Shown here in pieces: positions 1 to 6,901 of a stretch of DNA of 7,629 nucleotides. Position 1 is the stretch's first letter. Each line of letters begins with the position of its first letter. The DNA is from JAYWXI01 sp036016955 (GTDB lineage: Bacteria > Bacteroidota > Bacteroidia > Flavobacteriales > Weeksellaceae): positions 1-7,629 of the forward strand of contig NZ_JAYWXI010000032.1 of NCBI RefSeq assembly GCF_036016955.1, in the 5' to 3' direction. Under the pieces are notes generated by a model that was given only the letters and a program-made list of their open reading frames with translations, searched no databases and was not told the origin of the DNA. The position numbers were made by a program, and so were the translations under genes.

Positions 1-99
1 GCTAGCGACGAGGATAGTCTCGAAAATAACTTCTTTTACGATGATTCAATACCTCAATTTTTTCGTCTTCAAAAGAAGTTTGAACAAATTAAAAATTAA
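1..99 (+). CDS. 3' end of an unidentified protein (partial)
   Basis: Frame 1 is open from the window edge to a TAA at 97-99 and gives 32 residues, beginning A-S-D-E-D-S-L-E-N-N and ending F-E-Q-I-K-N. The tail is charged, acidic at its start and basic at its end, with paired aromatics, and reads like a real C-terminus. No family can be recognised from so little. Frame 2 is also open over the same stretch but gives a less protein-like composition, so the frame choice is a judgement. A small hairpin lies directly after the stop. Confidence 0.5.
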   Translation, partial: ASDEDSLENNFFYDDSIPQFFRLQKKFEQIKN

Positions 100-100
100 T

Positions 101-117
101 TTGTGCTAAATGCACAA
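101..117 (+). terminator. Weak hairpin after the partial gene
   Basis: TTGTGC (101-106) and GCACAA (112-117) form a perfect 6-bp stem around the loop TAAAT, two bases after the upstream stop codon. The following sequence is T-rich (GTTGTTTTCAATTTT) but has no clean T-run, so termination here is only plausible. The rest of 118-313 shows no gene, RNA or repeat that I can support. Confidence 0.3.
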
Positions 118-313
118 CAGGTTGTTTTCAATTTTATGGATGAAAATTATTCATTCTTCTATCGCTCCAAGTTAGTCGCTGTTGTTCCCTGGCAAAATTT
201 GTTTAATCTTAATTTGATGATTTTTATTAGGTCAGAGGACGAAAAACAGCGGATTAACAAGGTTTATTTTCTTTTTGTTGTTGGTTGTCAGTGGTCAAGG
301 GTTCGTTTCCTTG

Positions 314-344
314 TTGGGAGGTATCTGTAATTTAGTTACATTTG
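314..344 (+). promoter_or_regulatory. Bacteroidetes-type promoter for the lipoprotein gene
   Basis: TACATTTG at 337-344 matches the TAnnTTTG -7 element exactly. TTG at 314-316 sits 20 bases upstream in the -33 position. Transcription would begin near 350, leaving a leader of about 33 bases before the ATG at 384. This helps decide the start: an in-frame TTG at 342 lies inside the -7 element and cannot be the start of a transcript made here. Confidence 0.6.
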
Positions 345-383
345 TATCGGTTAAAATTGCAAAGTGCTAAAGAGATAAACGGG

Positions 384-1607
384 ATGAAAAAGATAAGATT
401 TATATTCCTTTTTGTGGTGCTGATTTCGGCTTGCGGTCTATTGGATTCCTGCGATAGGGAAACCCTGACCGAAACGAAAAAATCTTCCGAAAAGGAAATT
501 GTATCGGTTTCGGTTAAAAATGCAAGCGCAAAGGTGGATAATACGAAATTTACCGTAGACGTTGAGATTCCGGCAAACGTTACGAATTTGAATTTGGAAA
601 CGACCATCAAAGTGTCTCCCATGGCCACTTTGGACGTGGATGAGACGAGCATTGTGAACTATGAAACTGTAAAAGCCTTTGTGGTAACGGCGGAGGATGG
701 TACGCAGAGGAGCTATGCGGTTAATGTCCTCCGGCGGGAAGGGTTTCGGTTGGTAAAGTTAAAAGCGGAATACAATTACGAGGCATTGATTGATGAGGAA
801 AATAAAACGCTGACTTTTTATATCAACAAAGATAAGACGAAGCAGTTTAATATTGTGCCGACGTTGGTGGTGGAGGTTTCCGACGGGGCGTCGTACAGAA
901 TTTCGTCGGGTTCTGGAAGCGTGGATGTGGAGAATCCGCCTTCGGTGGTTCTGATTAAAAGCGATAAAACAGAGGTGGAATACCAAGTGAGGGTTAAAAA
1001 TTTCAACAATGTTGTTCAGTTGTTTTCGGTGCCGTACAATAATAAAGGGTACACGAATCTATATCCCCATGCGGTATCGGCTTATTTTGCAAGTCCGAGT
1101 ATTAAAGCCGGTCTGACCGACCGGGACTTTATCGTAAGAATGCTGGAGACCGAAAACTTGTCCGCAAAAATCCCCCGTATAGTATTACCGATTAATGCCA
1201 CGATTTCGCCCGCGCCCGACACGCCTCAGGATTTTAATCAGGATGTCGCCTATAAAATCACTTCGGAAGCAGGGACTGAAAATGCTTTTAAAGTAAGGGT
1301 GATAAAAGAGAAACTGATTATTTCGGGAGAAAGCATCGACGATAGAAGCAGCATTGAGGGACTGCATAACGGACGAGGCTTTTTTTACTACATTGCGGTT
1401 AGTAAAATTAAGACCATGAAATTTGTTGGGGTGGATCGCTCTTATGAGTTTACGACCGAGTTCAGCGATTATAAAAGTAATTTTTCGGAAGAAAACTATG
1501 TGACTTTTTCGGTCAACAGCACGGTGCCAGCCGGAAAATACCGATTGGTAGCTACGCTTGAAGACGGAAGCGTTGTTGAGACCTACTACCGACTAAGCGT
1601 GAAGTAG
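384..1607 (+). CDS. Surface/periplasmic lipoprotein with Ig-like (DUF5018-like) repeats
   Basis: The product is 407 residues. It opens with a type II signal peptide: K2, K3 and R5, a hydrophobic core at 6-16, and a lipobox I14-S15-A16 before Cys17, so lipid attachment is expected. A second Cys at 23 is a poorer lipobox because D21 precedes it. The mature part is beta-rich. Residues about 38-117 resemble the Bacteroidetes DUF5018-type Ig-like module, with charged strands followed by a 'VTAEDGTQRSYAVNV' closing strand. A second similar unit covers about 121-206 ('DKTEVEYQVRV'), and a third about 209-308 ('AGTENAFKVRV'). A last region (about 310-407) ends in another Ig-like strand pair. No catalytic motif is visible. 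Proteins of this kind are usually cell-surface or periplasmic and often bind glycans or other proteins, but the role here is unknown. The ATG at 384 is chosen because of the signal peptide and the promoter. The gene stands alone, with its own promoter and terminator. Confidence 0.8.
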   Translation: MKKIRFIFLFVVLISACGLLDSCDRETLTETKKSSEKEIVSVSVKNASAKVDNTKFTVDVEIPANVTNLNLETTIKVSPMATLDVDETSIVNYETVKAFVVTAEDGTQRSYAVNVLRREGFRLVKLKAEYNYEALIDEENKTLTFYINKDKTKQFNIVPTLVVEVSDGASYRISSGSGSVDVENPPSVVLIKSDKTEVEYQVRVKNFNNVVQLFSVPYNNKGYTNLYPHAVSAYFASPSIKAGLTDRDFIVRMLETENLSAKIPRIVLPINATISPAPDTPQDFNQDVAYKITSEAGTENAFKVRVIKEKLIISGESIDDRSSIEGLHNGRGFFYYIAVSKIKTMKFVGVDRSYEFTTEFSDYKSNFSEENYVTFSVNSTVPAGKYRLVATLEDGSVVETYYRLSVK

Positions 1608-1626
1608 TCTGATGTTTTAAACGCAA

Positions 1627-1671
1627 AACCGCTCCTAAGCAAAAGAACAGCTTAGGGGCGGTTGTTTTTTT
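1627..1671 (+). terminator. Intrinsic terminator between convergent genes
   Basis: A 14-bp stem (1627-1640 with 1650-1663, one T-G wobble) closes a 9-base loop and is followed by G and seven T (1665-1671). It lies 19 bases after the lipoprotein stop. It also lies just past the end of the convergent carbonic anhydrase gene. On that strand the hairpin is followed only by TTTTGCGTTT, so it may act in both directions but more weakly leftward. Confidence 0.85.
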
Positions 1672-1684
1672 ACCCAATGTGGGG

Positions 1685-2212
1685 TTAGGGGGTGGGTTCG
1701 TCTTTGTACCAGCCGGCGTATTTCACGTAGCTGTCGGCAATGCGGTTGACCTCTCCCTGAAGGAGCTCTTCGGAAATGGCTTTTATTTTTTTTGCGGGAA
1801 TGCCGCCCCAGACTTCTCCGGACTTAATGTGTGTACCTTGTGTAACTACGGAACCGGCTCCTACGATGGAGTTGGACTCCACCACGCAGGCGTCCATGAC
1901 GATGGCGCCCATACCGATGAGGACGTTGTCGTGAATGGTGCAACCGTGCACAATGGCGTTATGCCCTATGGAAACATTATTTCCGATATTCAGGGGGTGT
2001 TTTTGGTAGGTGCAGTGAAGCATGGCATTGTCCTGCACGTTGACTTTGTCGCCCAGTTTGATGGAATGGACGTCGCCTCGGAGGACGGCATTGTACCAAA
2101 TACTGCATTGGCGTCCCATGGTAACGTCTCCGATGAGAGTGGCGGTTTCTGCTAAAAAAGTATCTTCTCCGATGGATGGGGTTTTACCGTTTAATGTTTT
2201 TACGAGGGCCAT
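1685..2212 (-). CDS. Gamma carbonic anhydrase family protein (hexapeptide-repeat, YrdA/PaaY-like)
   Basis: The product is 175 residues, a usual length for this family. Residues about 10-140 are left-handed beta-helix hexapeptide repeats (for example I-G-D-V-T-M, I-G-N-N-V-S, I-G-M-G-A-I), followed by a C-terminal helix (about 145-168). The three zinc-binding histidines of the gamma class are in place: H66 in 'NAMLHCTY' and H84 and H89 in 'GHNAIVHGC'. R45 and D47 in 'LRGD' and Q60/D61 in 'VQDN' match the conserved active-site and interface residues. The family forms trimers with zinc at subunit interfaces. Some members hydrate CO2, while many YrdA/PaaY relatives are weakly active or act as thioesterases, so the true reaction is uncertain. 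The acidic loop of the archaeal enzyme Cam is not evident. The start is the ATG at 2212, giving M-A-L-V-K-T-L. An in-frame ATG 66 bases further upstream would add a Pro/Cys-rich, unconserved stretch. It is cytoplasmic, with no signal peptide, divergent from nfu. Confidence 0.9.
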   Translation of the reverse strand: MALVKTLNGKTPSIGEDTFLAETATLIGDVTMGRQCSIWYNAVLRGDVHSIKLGDKVNVQDNAMLHCTYQKHPLNIGNNVSIGHNAIVHGCTIHDNVLIGMGAIVMDACVVESNSIVGAGSVVTQGTHIKSGEVWGGIPAKKIKAISEELLQGEVNRIADSYVKYAGWYKDEPTP

Positions 2213-2332
2213 AGTGTTTGTTTTTTGGTTTTGAAAGAGGGGGCATTCTGCTTTTGGGGGCGAATTGGGGCACTGCAAAAAGACGATTGATAAAATCTAA
2301 ATTACAACGCGCCACATCCCGTGGTATTTCCC

Positions 2333-2353
2333 TATTTTTGCAGTTCAAAAATA
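2333..2353. promoter_or_regulatory. Facing -7 elements / perfect inverted repeat in the divergent intergenic region
   Basis: TATTTTTG (2333-2340) and CAAAAATA (2346-2353) are perfect reverse complements separated by CAGTT. Each reads as an exact TAnnTTTG element on its own strand. The plus-strand copy ends 21 bases before the nfu ATG at 2362 and is the likely nfu promoter. The minus-strand copy could serve the carbonic anhydrase gene, with a long leader of about 130 bases. No TTG lies at the correct -33 distance for either copy, so the promoter call rests on the -7 match alone. An operator for a dimeric regulator is an alternative reading. Confidence 0.4.
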
Positions 2354-2361
2354 CTTAAAAA

Positions 2362-3240
2362 ATGCGACAAATACTTATCGAACCAACAGAAAATCCAAAG
2401 GTGATGAAGTTCGTGGCGGATTATACGCTGATTCCCGGGGCTTTGGAGTTGGATCGTTCTTCGGATATTTCGGAAATTCCTTTGGCGGAAGAATTGTTTA
2501 ATTACCCTTTTGTGGATAAAATTTTCATTACGGCCAATTTTGTGGCGGTAGCCAAACAGGAGACGGTGGAATGGGAGCATGTGGCGGAAAGTTTGAAAAA
2601 CGTTGTGGAAGATCAACTTTTGGAGAACCCTCGCATTTACCGAAAGAAGAAAAGGGAACTTTTCCCGATTTATGCAGAGATGACGCCTAATCCTGCGGTG
2701 ATGAAATTTGTTTCCCAACGTTTTATCGTGGAGGGGTTTTTGGAGGTGAAATCAAAAGAGCAAGCCGAGGATGTGCCTTTGGCGAAAGCCATTTTGGACG
2801 AGTTCGATTTTGCCAAGGAGGTTTTTATTTCGGATAATTTTGTGGCGGTTACCAAGGACGATAGTGTGCAGTGGCACGAGGTTATGGTGGCGGTGCGTTC
2901 TTTTGTGGCGGAATATCTTCAGGCGGGGAATAAGGTCTCGAATATCGAGCCGCAGAAACATGAAAATCCGGTGGAGAAAATTTTGAATAGGGATTACACT
3001 GAGGACGAGCAGAAGATTTCTGACATTCTTGCGGAGTACGTGGCTCCTGCGGTGGAGAATGACGGCGGGAAAATATCGCTTTTGGAATACGACAAAGAAA
3101 GCAAAGTGGCTAAGATGCTTTTGCAGGGGGCTTGTGCGGGATGTCCGAGTTCCACGGCGACGCTTAAGGGAGGAATTGAAAATATTCTGAAGCAGTTTTT
3201 ACCCGATTTGGTGGAGCGGGTGGAAGCCGTGAACGGCTAA
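2362..3240 (+). CDS. NifU family (Nfu-type) Fe-S cluster carrier with duplicated N-terminal domain
   Basis: The product is 292 residues in three parts. Residues about 1-87 and 104-187 are two copies of the Nfu N-terminal domain. They align visibly: 'NPKVMKFVADYTLIPGALEL' against 'NPAVMKFVSQRFIVEGFLEV', and 'ITANFVAVAKQETVEW' against 'ISDNFVAVTKDDSVQW'. A linker rich in charged residues (about 188-213) leads to the NifU C-terminal domain (about 214-285), which carries the cluster ligands C258 and C261 in 'GACAGCPSS' after the conserved 'VENDGG'. Known members bind a [4Fe-4S] or [2Fe-2S] cluster between two subunits and pass it to target enzymes in the cytoplasm. The tandem N-domain arrangement is, as far as I recall, common in Bacteroidetes. 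The start has a -7 element just upstream. hemH follows after 50 bases on the same strand with no terminator between, suggesting co-transcription. Fe-S carrier versus scaffold cannot be told apart from sequence. Confidence 0.93.
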   Translation: MRQILIEPTENPKVMKFVADYTLIPGALELDRSSDISEIPLAEELFNYPFVDKIFITANFVAVAKQETVEWEHVAESLKNVVEDQLLENPRIYRKKKRELFPIYAEMTPNPAVMKFVSQRFIVEGFLEVKSKEQAEDVPLAKAILDEFDFAKEVFISDNFVAVTKDDSVQWHEVMVAVRSFVAEYLQAGNKVSNIEPQKHENPVEKILNRDYTEDEQKISDILAEYVAPAVENDGGKISLLEYDKESKVAKMLLQGACAGCPSSTATLKGGIENILKQFLPDLVERVEAVNG

Positions 3241-3290
3241 TTTTTATAATTTTATAATTTGTAATAAACTATAACTCAATTTTGGAAGAT

Positions 3291-4343
3291 ATGATTGATT
3301 CGCAAGCGGATCTGCAACGGAAGAAAGGCATTTTATTGGTGAATTTGGGTTCGCCTAAGTCAACCGCAGTCGAGGATGTGAAGACTTATCTCGACGAGTT
3401 TCTGATGGATGAAAAAGTCATTGATTACCGTTGGTTTTTCAGGGCTTTGCTGGTTCGCGGAATCATTTTGAAGACCCGCCCTGCCAAATCGGCGGAGGCT
3501 TATAAGACGGTTTGGACGGACAAAGGCTCCCCTTTGATTGTGATCACCGAGCAGATTGCGGACAAACTGCGCAAAGTGGTGGATGTTCCCGTGGAAATTG
3601 GGATGCGGTACGCCCAGCCCAGCATTGAGAGCGGAATCCAAAAACTTACGGCGCAAGGGGTAACGGATATTGTTTTGTTTCCTTTGTATCCGCAGTACGC
3701 CATGAGTACTACCGAAACGGTGATCGATAAAGCGGAGGAAGTGCGGAAGGCAAAGTTTCCACACGTTAAAATCGCTTACGTGGAACCCTTCTACCAAAGG
3801 GATATTTATGTGGATTGTTTGGCCGAAAGCATTCGGGAAAAATTGCCGGAGACGTACGATGCGATTCAGTTTTCGTACCATGGGGTTCCCGAGCGGCATC
3901 TTTACAAAACCGATCCTACGAAAACTTGCAAAATTGGAGACTGTTGCCATCAGGAGTGGAACCCTTCCCATAAATTTTGTTACCGCCACCAGTGTTTTAA
4001 ATCCACCGCGTTGGTCATCGAAAAACTGGGGATTCCTAAGGCTAAAACCATTGTGTCGTTTCAATCCAGATTGGGCAAAGATAAGTGGATAGAACCTTAT
4101 ACGGACGAAACGTTGGAGGCCCTTCCTAAAAGAGGGGTTAAGCATTTGGCGGTGGTTTGTCCTGCGTTTGTTTCGGATTGTTTGGAGACGCTGGAAGAAA
4201 TTGCGGTGGAAGGGAAGGAAGCGTTTTTGCATGCCGGAGGCGAGACGTTTCATTACATTCCTTGTCTGAATGACGAAGACCGATGGATTGAAGTGATTCG
4301 CCAGTTGTGTGAGGAAAAATTAAAAGATTTTTATTTGGTGTAA
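3291..4343 (+). CDS. hemH: Ferrochelatase
   Basis: With the ATG at 3291 the product is 350 residues, usual for the family. It inserts ferrous iron into a porphyrin, the last or penultimate step of haem synthesis. The N-terminus has 'GILLVNLGSP' (13-22), a family signature. The catalytic histidine is H197 in 'SYHGVP', and the conserved acidic site is E299 in 'DCLETLEEI', preceded by 'CPAFVSD'. 'FPLYPQYAMSTT' (130-141) is the typical porphyrin-cleft strand. Residues 213-235 contain five cysteines (C213, C218, C219, C230, C235) with H220, H227 and H233 nearby, more than in the simple E. coli or Bacillus forms. Clustered Cys in some ferrochelatases bind [2Fe-2S]. An in-frame TTG at 3282 would add three residues, but the ATG is preferred. 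It lies 50 bases after nfu, so both genes probably share a transcript. Whether the substrate is protoporphyrin or coproporphyrin is not decided by sequence reading. Confidence 0.95.
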   Translation: MIDSQADLQRKKGILLVNLGSPKSTAVEDVKTYLDEFLMDEKVIDYRWFFRALLVRGIILKTRPAKSAEAYKTVWTDKGSPLIVITEQIADKLRKVVDVPVEIGMRYAQPSIESGIQKLTAQGVTDIVLFPLYPQYAMSTTETVIDKAEEVRKAKFPHVKIAYVEPFYQRDIYVDCLAESIREKLPETYDAIQFSYHGVPERHLYKTDPTKTCKIGDCCHQEWNPSHKFCYRHQCFKSTALVIEKLGIPKAKTIVSFQSRLGKDKWIEPYTDETLEALPKRGVKHLAVVCPAFVSDCLETLEEIAVEGKEAFLHAGGETFHYIPCLNDEDRWIEVIRQLCEEKLKDFYLV

Positions 4344-4355
4344 ACCCAAACCGTT

Positions 4356-4391
4356 CCGTTCGGCTTTCAAAGAAAGCCGAACGGTTTTTTT
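4356..4391 (+). terminator. Strong intrinsic terminator after hemH
   Basis: A perfect 13-bp stem (4356-4368 with 4372-4384) closes an AAA loop and is followed by seven T (4385-4391). It starts 12 bases after the hemH stop. The convergent plug gene ends at 4408, so the hairpin may also slow leftward transcription, though that side lacks a good T-run. Confidence 0.92.
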
Positions 4392-4407
4392 AGGGAAAGC
4401 GGGCGGG

Positions 4408-5622
4408 CTATCTTACCGGAGGCCTTAGTTCGCCGTAACCGATGAGGCCGTCGTAATTGCGGTTGAACGGACGGTAGTAAAGAAAGGCTTGGTAGAGGTT
4501 TTCGGTTTGCCAAAAGTTACCGTTGATTTCCCCTAAGTTCATCTTTCCATCCGAGGTGGAAGTTGTTCCTAAGAGGTAGTTGTAAAAACCTTGTTTGAGG
4601 TAGATTTTAGCCGTGTACATTCGGTTTTTTTCATCGTAATGCATTTGGTTTTCTTCCGAAGGCTGGTAATTGTTGAACCCTCCTAAGACGTAGAGGTTTC
4701 TGTCCACGGGATCGGATTCCAAGGCGAAATGCACCCAGGTATAGTCGGCTTCTTTGTCGGCATTTCTCTCGATGCCCATGTCGTTTCGTCGAAAGTAAAA
4801 GGCCCCGTTAACGTCGGGCTGGTATTGGTAGTTTAAGGGAAAAGCCCAAACGGGATGCAGGTAAGTATGATGGACGCCCTCGTCATTTTCGTAATGCGCA
4901 ACCATATCGGCAGGGAGAGTAAGATTCTTGTTGTCGAAATAGTAGAACTCGTTATACCCCGGAAAAACAAGATCCATTTGTTGGAAAAGAATGCGGTTGC
5001 CCAATGAAGAAGAAGGCCGTCGGTCGCTGAGAATACTGTTCCAGTTGTTGTTTTGGATAAGGCTTAAAGACAGAGAGTTAAGGTTGCTGTTGAGGCGGTC
5101 GTTGGTGGGAATGGCGGCTACTTCAAGCCTTTGGTTGGCTTCCGGATTTTTGGAATTGTTTATTCTGGAAAGATTTAAAGCGAGTGAAGCCCCGTCCTCT
5201 ACAACACAAAAACGTCTGGAAAAGAGAGGCTTTTGAGGCGAATCTTTATAAACCACAATTTCGTAGTTGCCCGAAATTTTGGGGCGTATCTTGTCGTTGG
5301 GGAATTCTAAGGTGTAGTGCGTGTAAGGCTGGCTGGTGTTGAAAGAATACTGCATTTGGTCAATCAAACCGTTGAGAGGCCCTTCGGCAAACTCCGTGTA
5401 AAAAAGCCCGTCTTCTCCCCAGTTTCGGTCGTAGTGCTTCAGGGTATAGCGGAAAATGGTGCTCGCATTGGAAAGATCATCAAAACGAAGAATCAGACGC
5501 TCATCGAATCGAATGACCGGCGTTTGATCGTTGGTCTGAGGGTTAAAAAGCTGGATGCTCCGTAAATCTTGCGCCTGATACCCAACCGATAAACAAAGCA
5601 TTAAAAACAAAAGTCTTTTCAT
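4408..5622 (-). CDS. Type IX secretion system plug protein (DUF5103 family)
   Basis: The product is 404 residues, matching the DUF5103 / T9SS-plug family. A signal peptide covers about 1-17: K2, R3, hydrophobic L4-L11, then Y-Q-A before Q18, with no lipobox. An N-terminal beta-domain (about 19-145) has the typical 'QLFNPQTNDQTPVIRFDERLILRFDDL' opening (split here by rough position 24-50) and 'YTLKHYDRNW'. The C-terminal region (about 150-400) holds 'FPGYNEFYYFD', 'WVHFALESD', 'LYVLGGFNNY' and 'YLKQGFYNYLLG'. In Flavobacterium johnsoniae the plug protein closes the periplasmic end of the SprA outer-membrane translocon when no substrate is engaged (established for the family; assumed here). The ATG at 5622 is chosen because the signal peptide begins there; an upstream ATG at 5640 would add only M-F-I-F-V-F. 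The gene stands apart from other T9SS genes in this window. No exact promoter is visible in the 47 bases upstream; TATTTTG there is a near match to a -7 element. Confidence 0.85.
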   Translation of the reverse strand: MKRLLFLMLCLSVGYQAQDLRSIQLFNPQTNDQTPVIRFDERLILRFDDLSNASTIFRYTLKHYDRNWGEDGLFYTEFAEGPLNGLIDQMQYSFNTSQPYTHYTLEFPNDKIRPKISGNYEIVVYKDSPQKPLFSRRFCVVEDGASLALNLSRINNSKNPEANQRLEVAAIPTNDRLNSNLNSLSLSLIQNNNWNSILSDRRPSSSLGNRILFQQMDLVFPGYNEFYYFDNKNLTLPADMVAHYENDEGVHHTYLHPVWAFPLNYQYQPDVNGAFYFRRNDMGIERNADKEADYTWVHFALESDPVDRNLYVLGGFNNYQPSEENQMHYDEKNRMYTAKIYLKQGFYNYLLGTTSTSDGKMNLGEINGNFWQTENLYQAFLYYRPFNRNYDGLIGYGELRPPVR

Positions 5623-5669
5623 AAAGACGAAGATAAACAAAATAGAAATAAAAATCCGGAGATTTATAG

Positions 5670-6836
5670 TTATTGCTCATTGATAAAGAGTTGTTCTTCT
5701 GTTGATAGGAGATTTTGGCTATCTTTAGTTACTTTGTTCGGAATATAAAATAGTAAATCTTTATTAGATATATCCATGCGATTTTGTAAAGTATAATCAG
5801 ACGCTACTTCCTTACCAGTGGTAAAAATCACTTCACGGATTCTTCTAAAATCTTGATCTTTTCCATCCTTAGTTAATGTGCCTTTCTGTGTAAGTGTAAA
5901 CTTAGCAGGAAAGAATTTTTTATCCTTTTTGTAGTAATCATAAGTAGTTACAACTGATTTTGTATCAATCATCATTTTACCATTACTTGATTTATATGTT
6001 CTTTCAGATTTATCATAGGTTTGTTCAACTTCCATATGGCTAATCGCACCACTTTCTTTATCAACAACAAAATTACCTTTGAAAGTCGCTCCCTTTTTTG
6101 CAATTGCTTCAGAATAAAATGAAAATTTCTTTAAAGTCTCATCTTGATATATTAGCTGAGTTTTTACAGGTATTTTATCTAATCCAAATTGTAATATTGC
6201 AAATTCCCCATTTAAAAACATTCGTCCATTAAACCACGAAAGCGCACGCTTATTTGTAAATTCTTTGAAGTTAATTTCAGAGTTATCAATCTTGTAATAT
6301 TTTACTTTGTCAAGTCCTATTTGAATGTATTTATCGACATTTCCTGTTATAGTCATCCCTACGGCATTCATAGCAGCATAGAGATTAATATCCGAAACTA
6401 AAAGACTATTTATTTTCCCATTGATTATTAATTTTTCTTTATAATCGGCTTCATACAAATGAGGAAAAGTATTGTAGAATTTATTGTAATTTTCATATAA
6501 ATTTTTAATAAATGCATTGAAATCCAATTTTGTTATTGTTACCTCTTCAATCTGTTTATAAGAGGGCTTTAATAAAATTGCATTTTTAATTTTACTTAAA
6601 TCTTCAATGTGTATTGTTTCATAGAATGGAACTTCTATTGTAGACTCTGATAGCGAATTAATTTCGGGCAAAACAAAAACACCATCTTCGTTGCTATAAT
6701 ATATTTGGTTATTTGAAAGTAATTTTGCATTCGTTATTGGGGCTTTAGTTTCTTCATCAAGAATCTTTACTTTAGTTTGTGAAGATGTGATTACGCCAAA
6801 TAATGAAAGAAAAATAACAGTTAGTATTTTGTTCAT
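5670..6836 (-). CDS. Secreted protein with CarboxypepD_reg-like N-terminal domain, function unknown
   Basis: The product is 388 residues with no cysteine. A signal peptide covers about 1-19: K3, hydrophobic 4-16, T-S-S before Q20. Residues about 21-100 look like a carboxypeptidase regulatory-like Ig fold: 'VKILDEETKAPITNAKLL' and 'YYSNEDGVFVLPEI', ending 'QIEEVTITKLD', the kind of module found at the start of TonB-dependent receptors. Residues about 105-130 are helical and aromatic. Residues about 131-360 are beta-rich ('FKGNFVVDKESGAISHMEVEQTYD', read in two parts around 252-275) and faintly recall LolA/LolB-like outer-membrane sorting folds; I would not name it from that. No TonB barrel follows, so it is not a receptor. 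It is far more AT-rich than the plug gene 47 bases downstream, suggesting separate origin. No promoter is visible directly upstream, so it is probably read from 7102 together with the short peptide gene. Likely periplasmic or outer-membrane. Confidence 0.75.
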   Translation of the reverse strand: MNKILTVIFLSLFGVITSSQTKVKILDEETKAPITNAKLLSNNQIYYSNEDGVFVLPEINSLSESTIEVPFYETIHIEDLSKIKNAILLKPSYKQIEEVTITKLDFNAFIKNLYENYNKFYNTFPHLYEADYKEKLIINGKINSLLVSDINLYAAMNAVGMTITGNVDKYIQIGLDKVKYYKIDNSEINFKEFTNKRALSWFNGRMFLNGEFAILQFGLDKIPVKTQLIYQDETLKKFSFYSEAIAKKGATFKGNFVVDKESGAISHMEVEQTYDKSERTYKSSNGKMMIDTKSVVTTYDYYKKDKKFFPAKFTLTQKGTLTKDGKDQDFRRIREVIFTTGKEVASDYTLQNRMDISNKDLLFYIPNKVTKDSQNLLSTEEQLFINEQ

Positions 6837-6845
6837 ATTTTAAAA

Positions 6846-6865
6846 TTATTTATTAAAATAAATAA
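6846..6865 (-). repeat. AT-only perfect inverted repeat before the secreted-protein gene
   Basis: TTATTTATT (6846-6854) and AATAAATAA (6857-6865) are perfect 9-base reverse complements around AA, ending 9 bases before the start codon at 6836. A weak RNA hairpin could form in the leader. It may simply reflect AT-rich composition. Confidence 0.45.
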
Positions 6866-6899
6866 GATCTCCTTTCAGAGACTATTAAATTAGAAGATC
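6866..6899 (-). terminator. Possible attenuator/weak terminator between peptide gene and secreted-protein gene
   Basis: On the minus strand GATCTTCT (6899-6892) can pair with AGGAGATC (6873-6866) over 8 bp including one G-T wobble, with an 18-base loop, and is followed by the U-rich TTATTTATTTT. This begins 2 bases after the stop of the short peptide reading frame. Such a position is common for partial termination in peptide-precursor operons. The stem is short and the loop long, so the call is tentative. Confidence 0.25.
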
Positions 6900-6901
6900 G
6901 T

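Noticed and set aside
103..330. 75-residue plus-strand frame before the lipoprotein
   Set aside because: It begins with a non-ATG codon inside the hairpin, overlaps the -33 promoter region and has no recognisable motif or signal peptide.
1681..1698. G-rich run (GGGGTTAGGGGGTGGG) as a possible G-quadruplex
   Set aside because: There are only three G-tracts and no fourth nearby; the run is explained by the 3' coding end of the carbonic anhydrase gene.
1679..2155. 158-residue plus-strand frame opposite the carbonic anhydrase gene
   Set aside because: It is antisense to an unmistakable hexapeptide-repeat protein; its Gly/Val/His repeats mirror that repeat structure.
3241..3272. AT-rich short direct repeat (TTTTATAA twice) between nfu and hemH as a promoter
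   Set aside because: ATAATTTG there misses the TA of the -7 consensus, and the repeat is too short and AT-only to mean much.
3360..4253. 297-residue frame antisense to hemH
   Set aside because: It is rich in Arg, Phe, Asn and His with no domain, the usual shadow of a strongly coding opposite strand.
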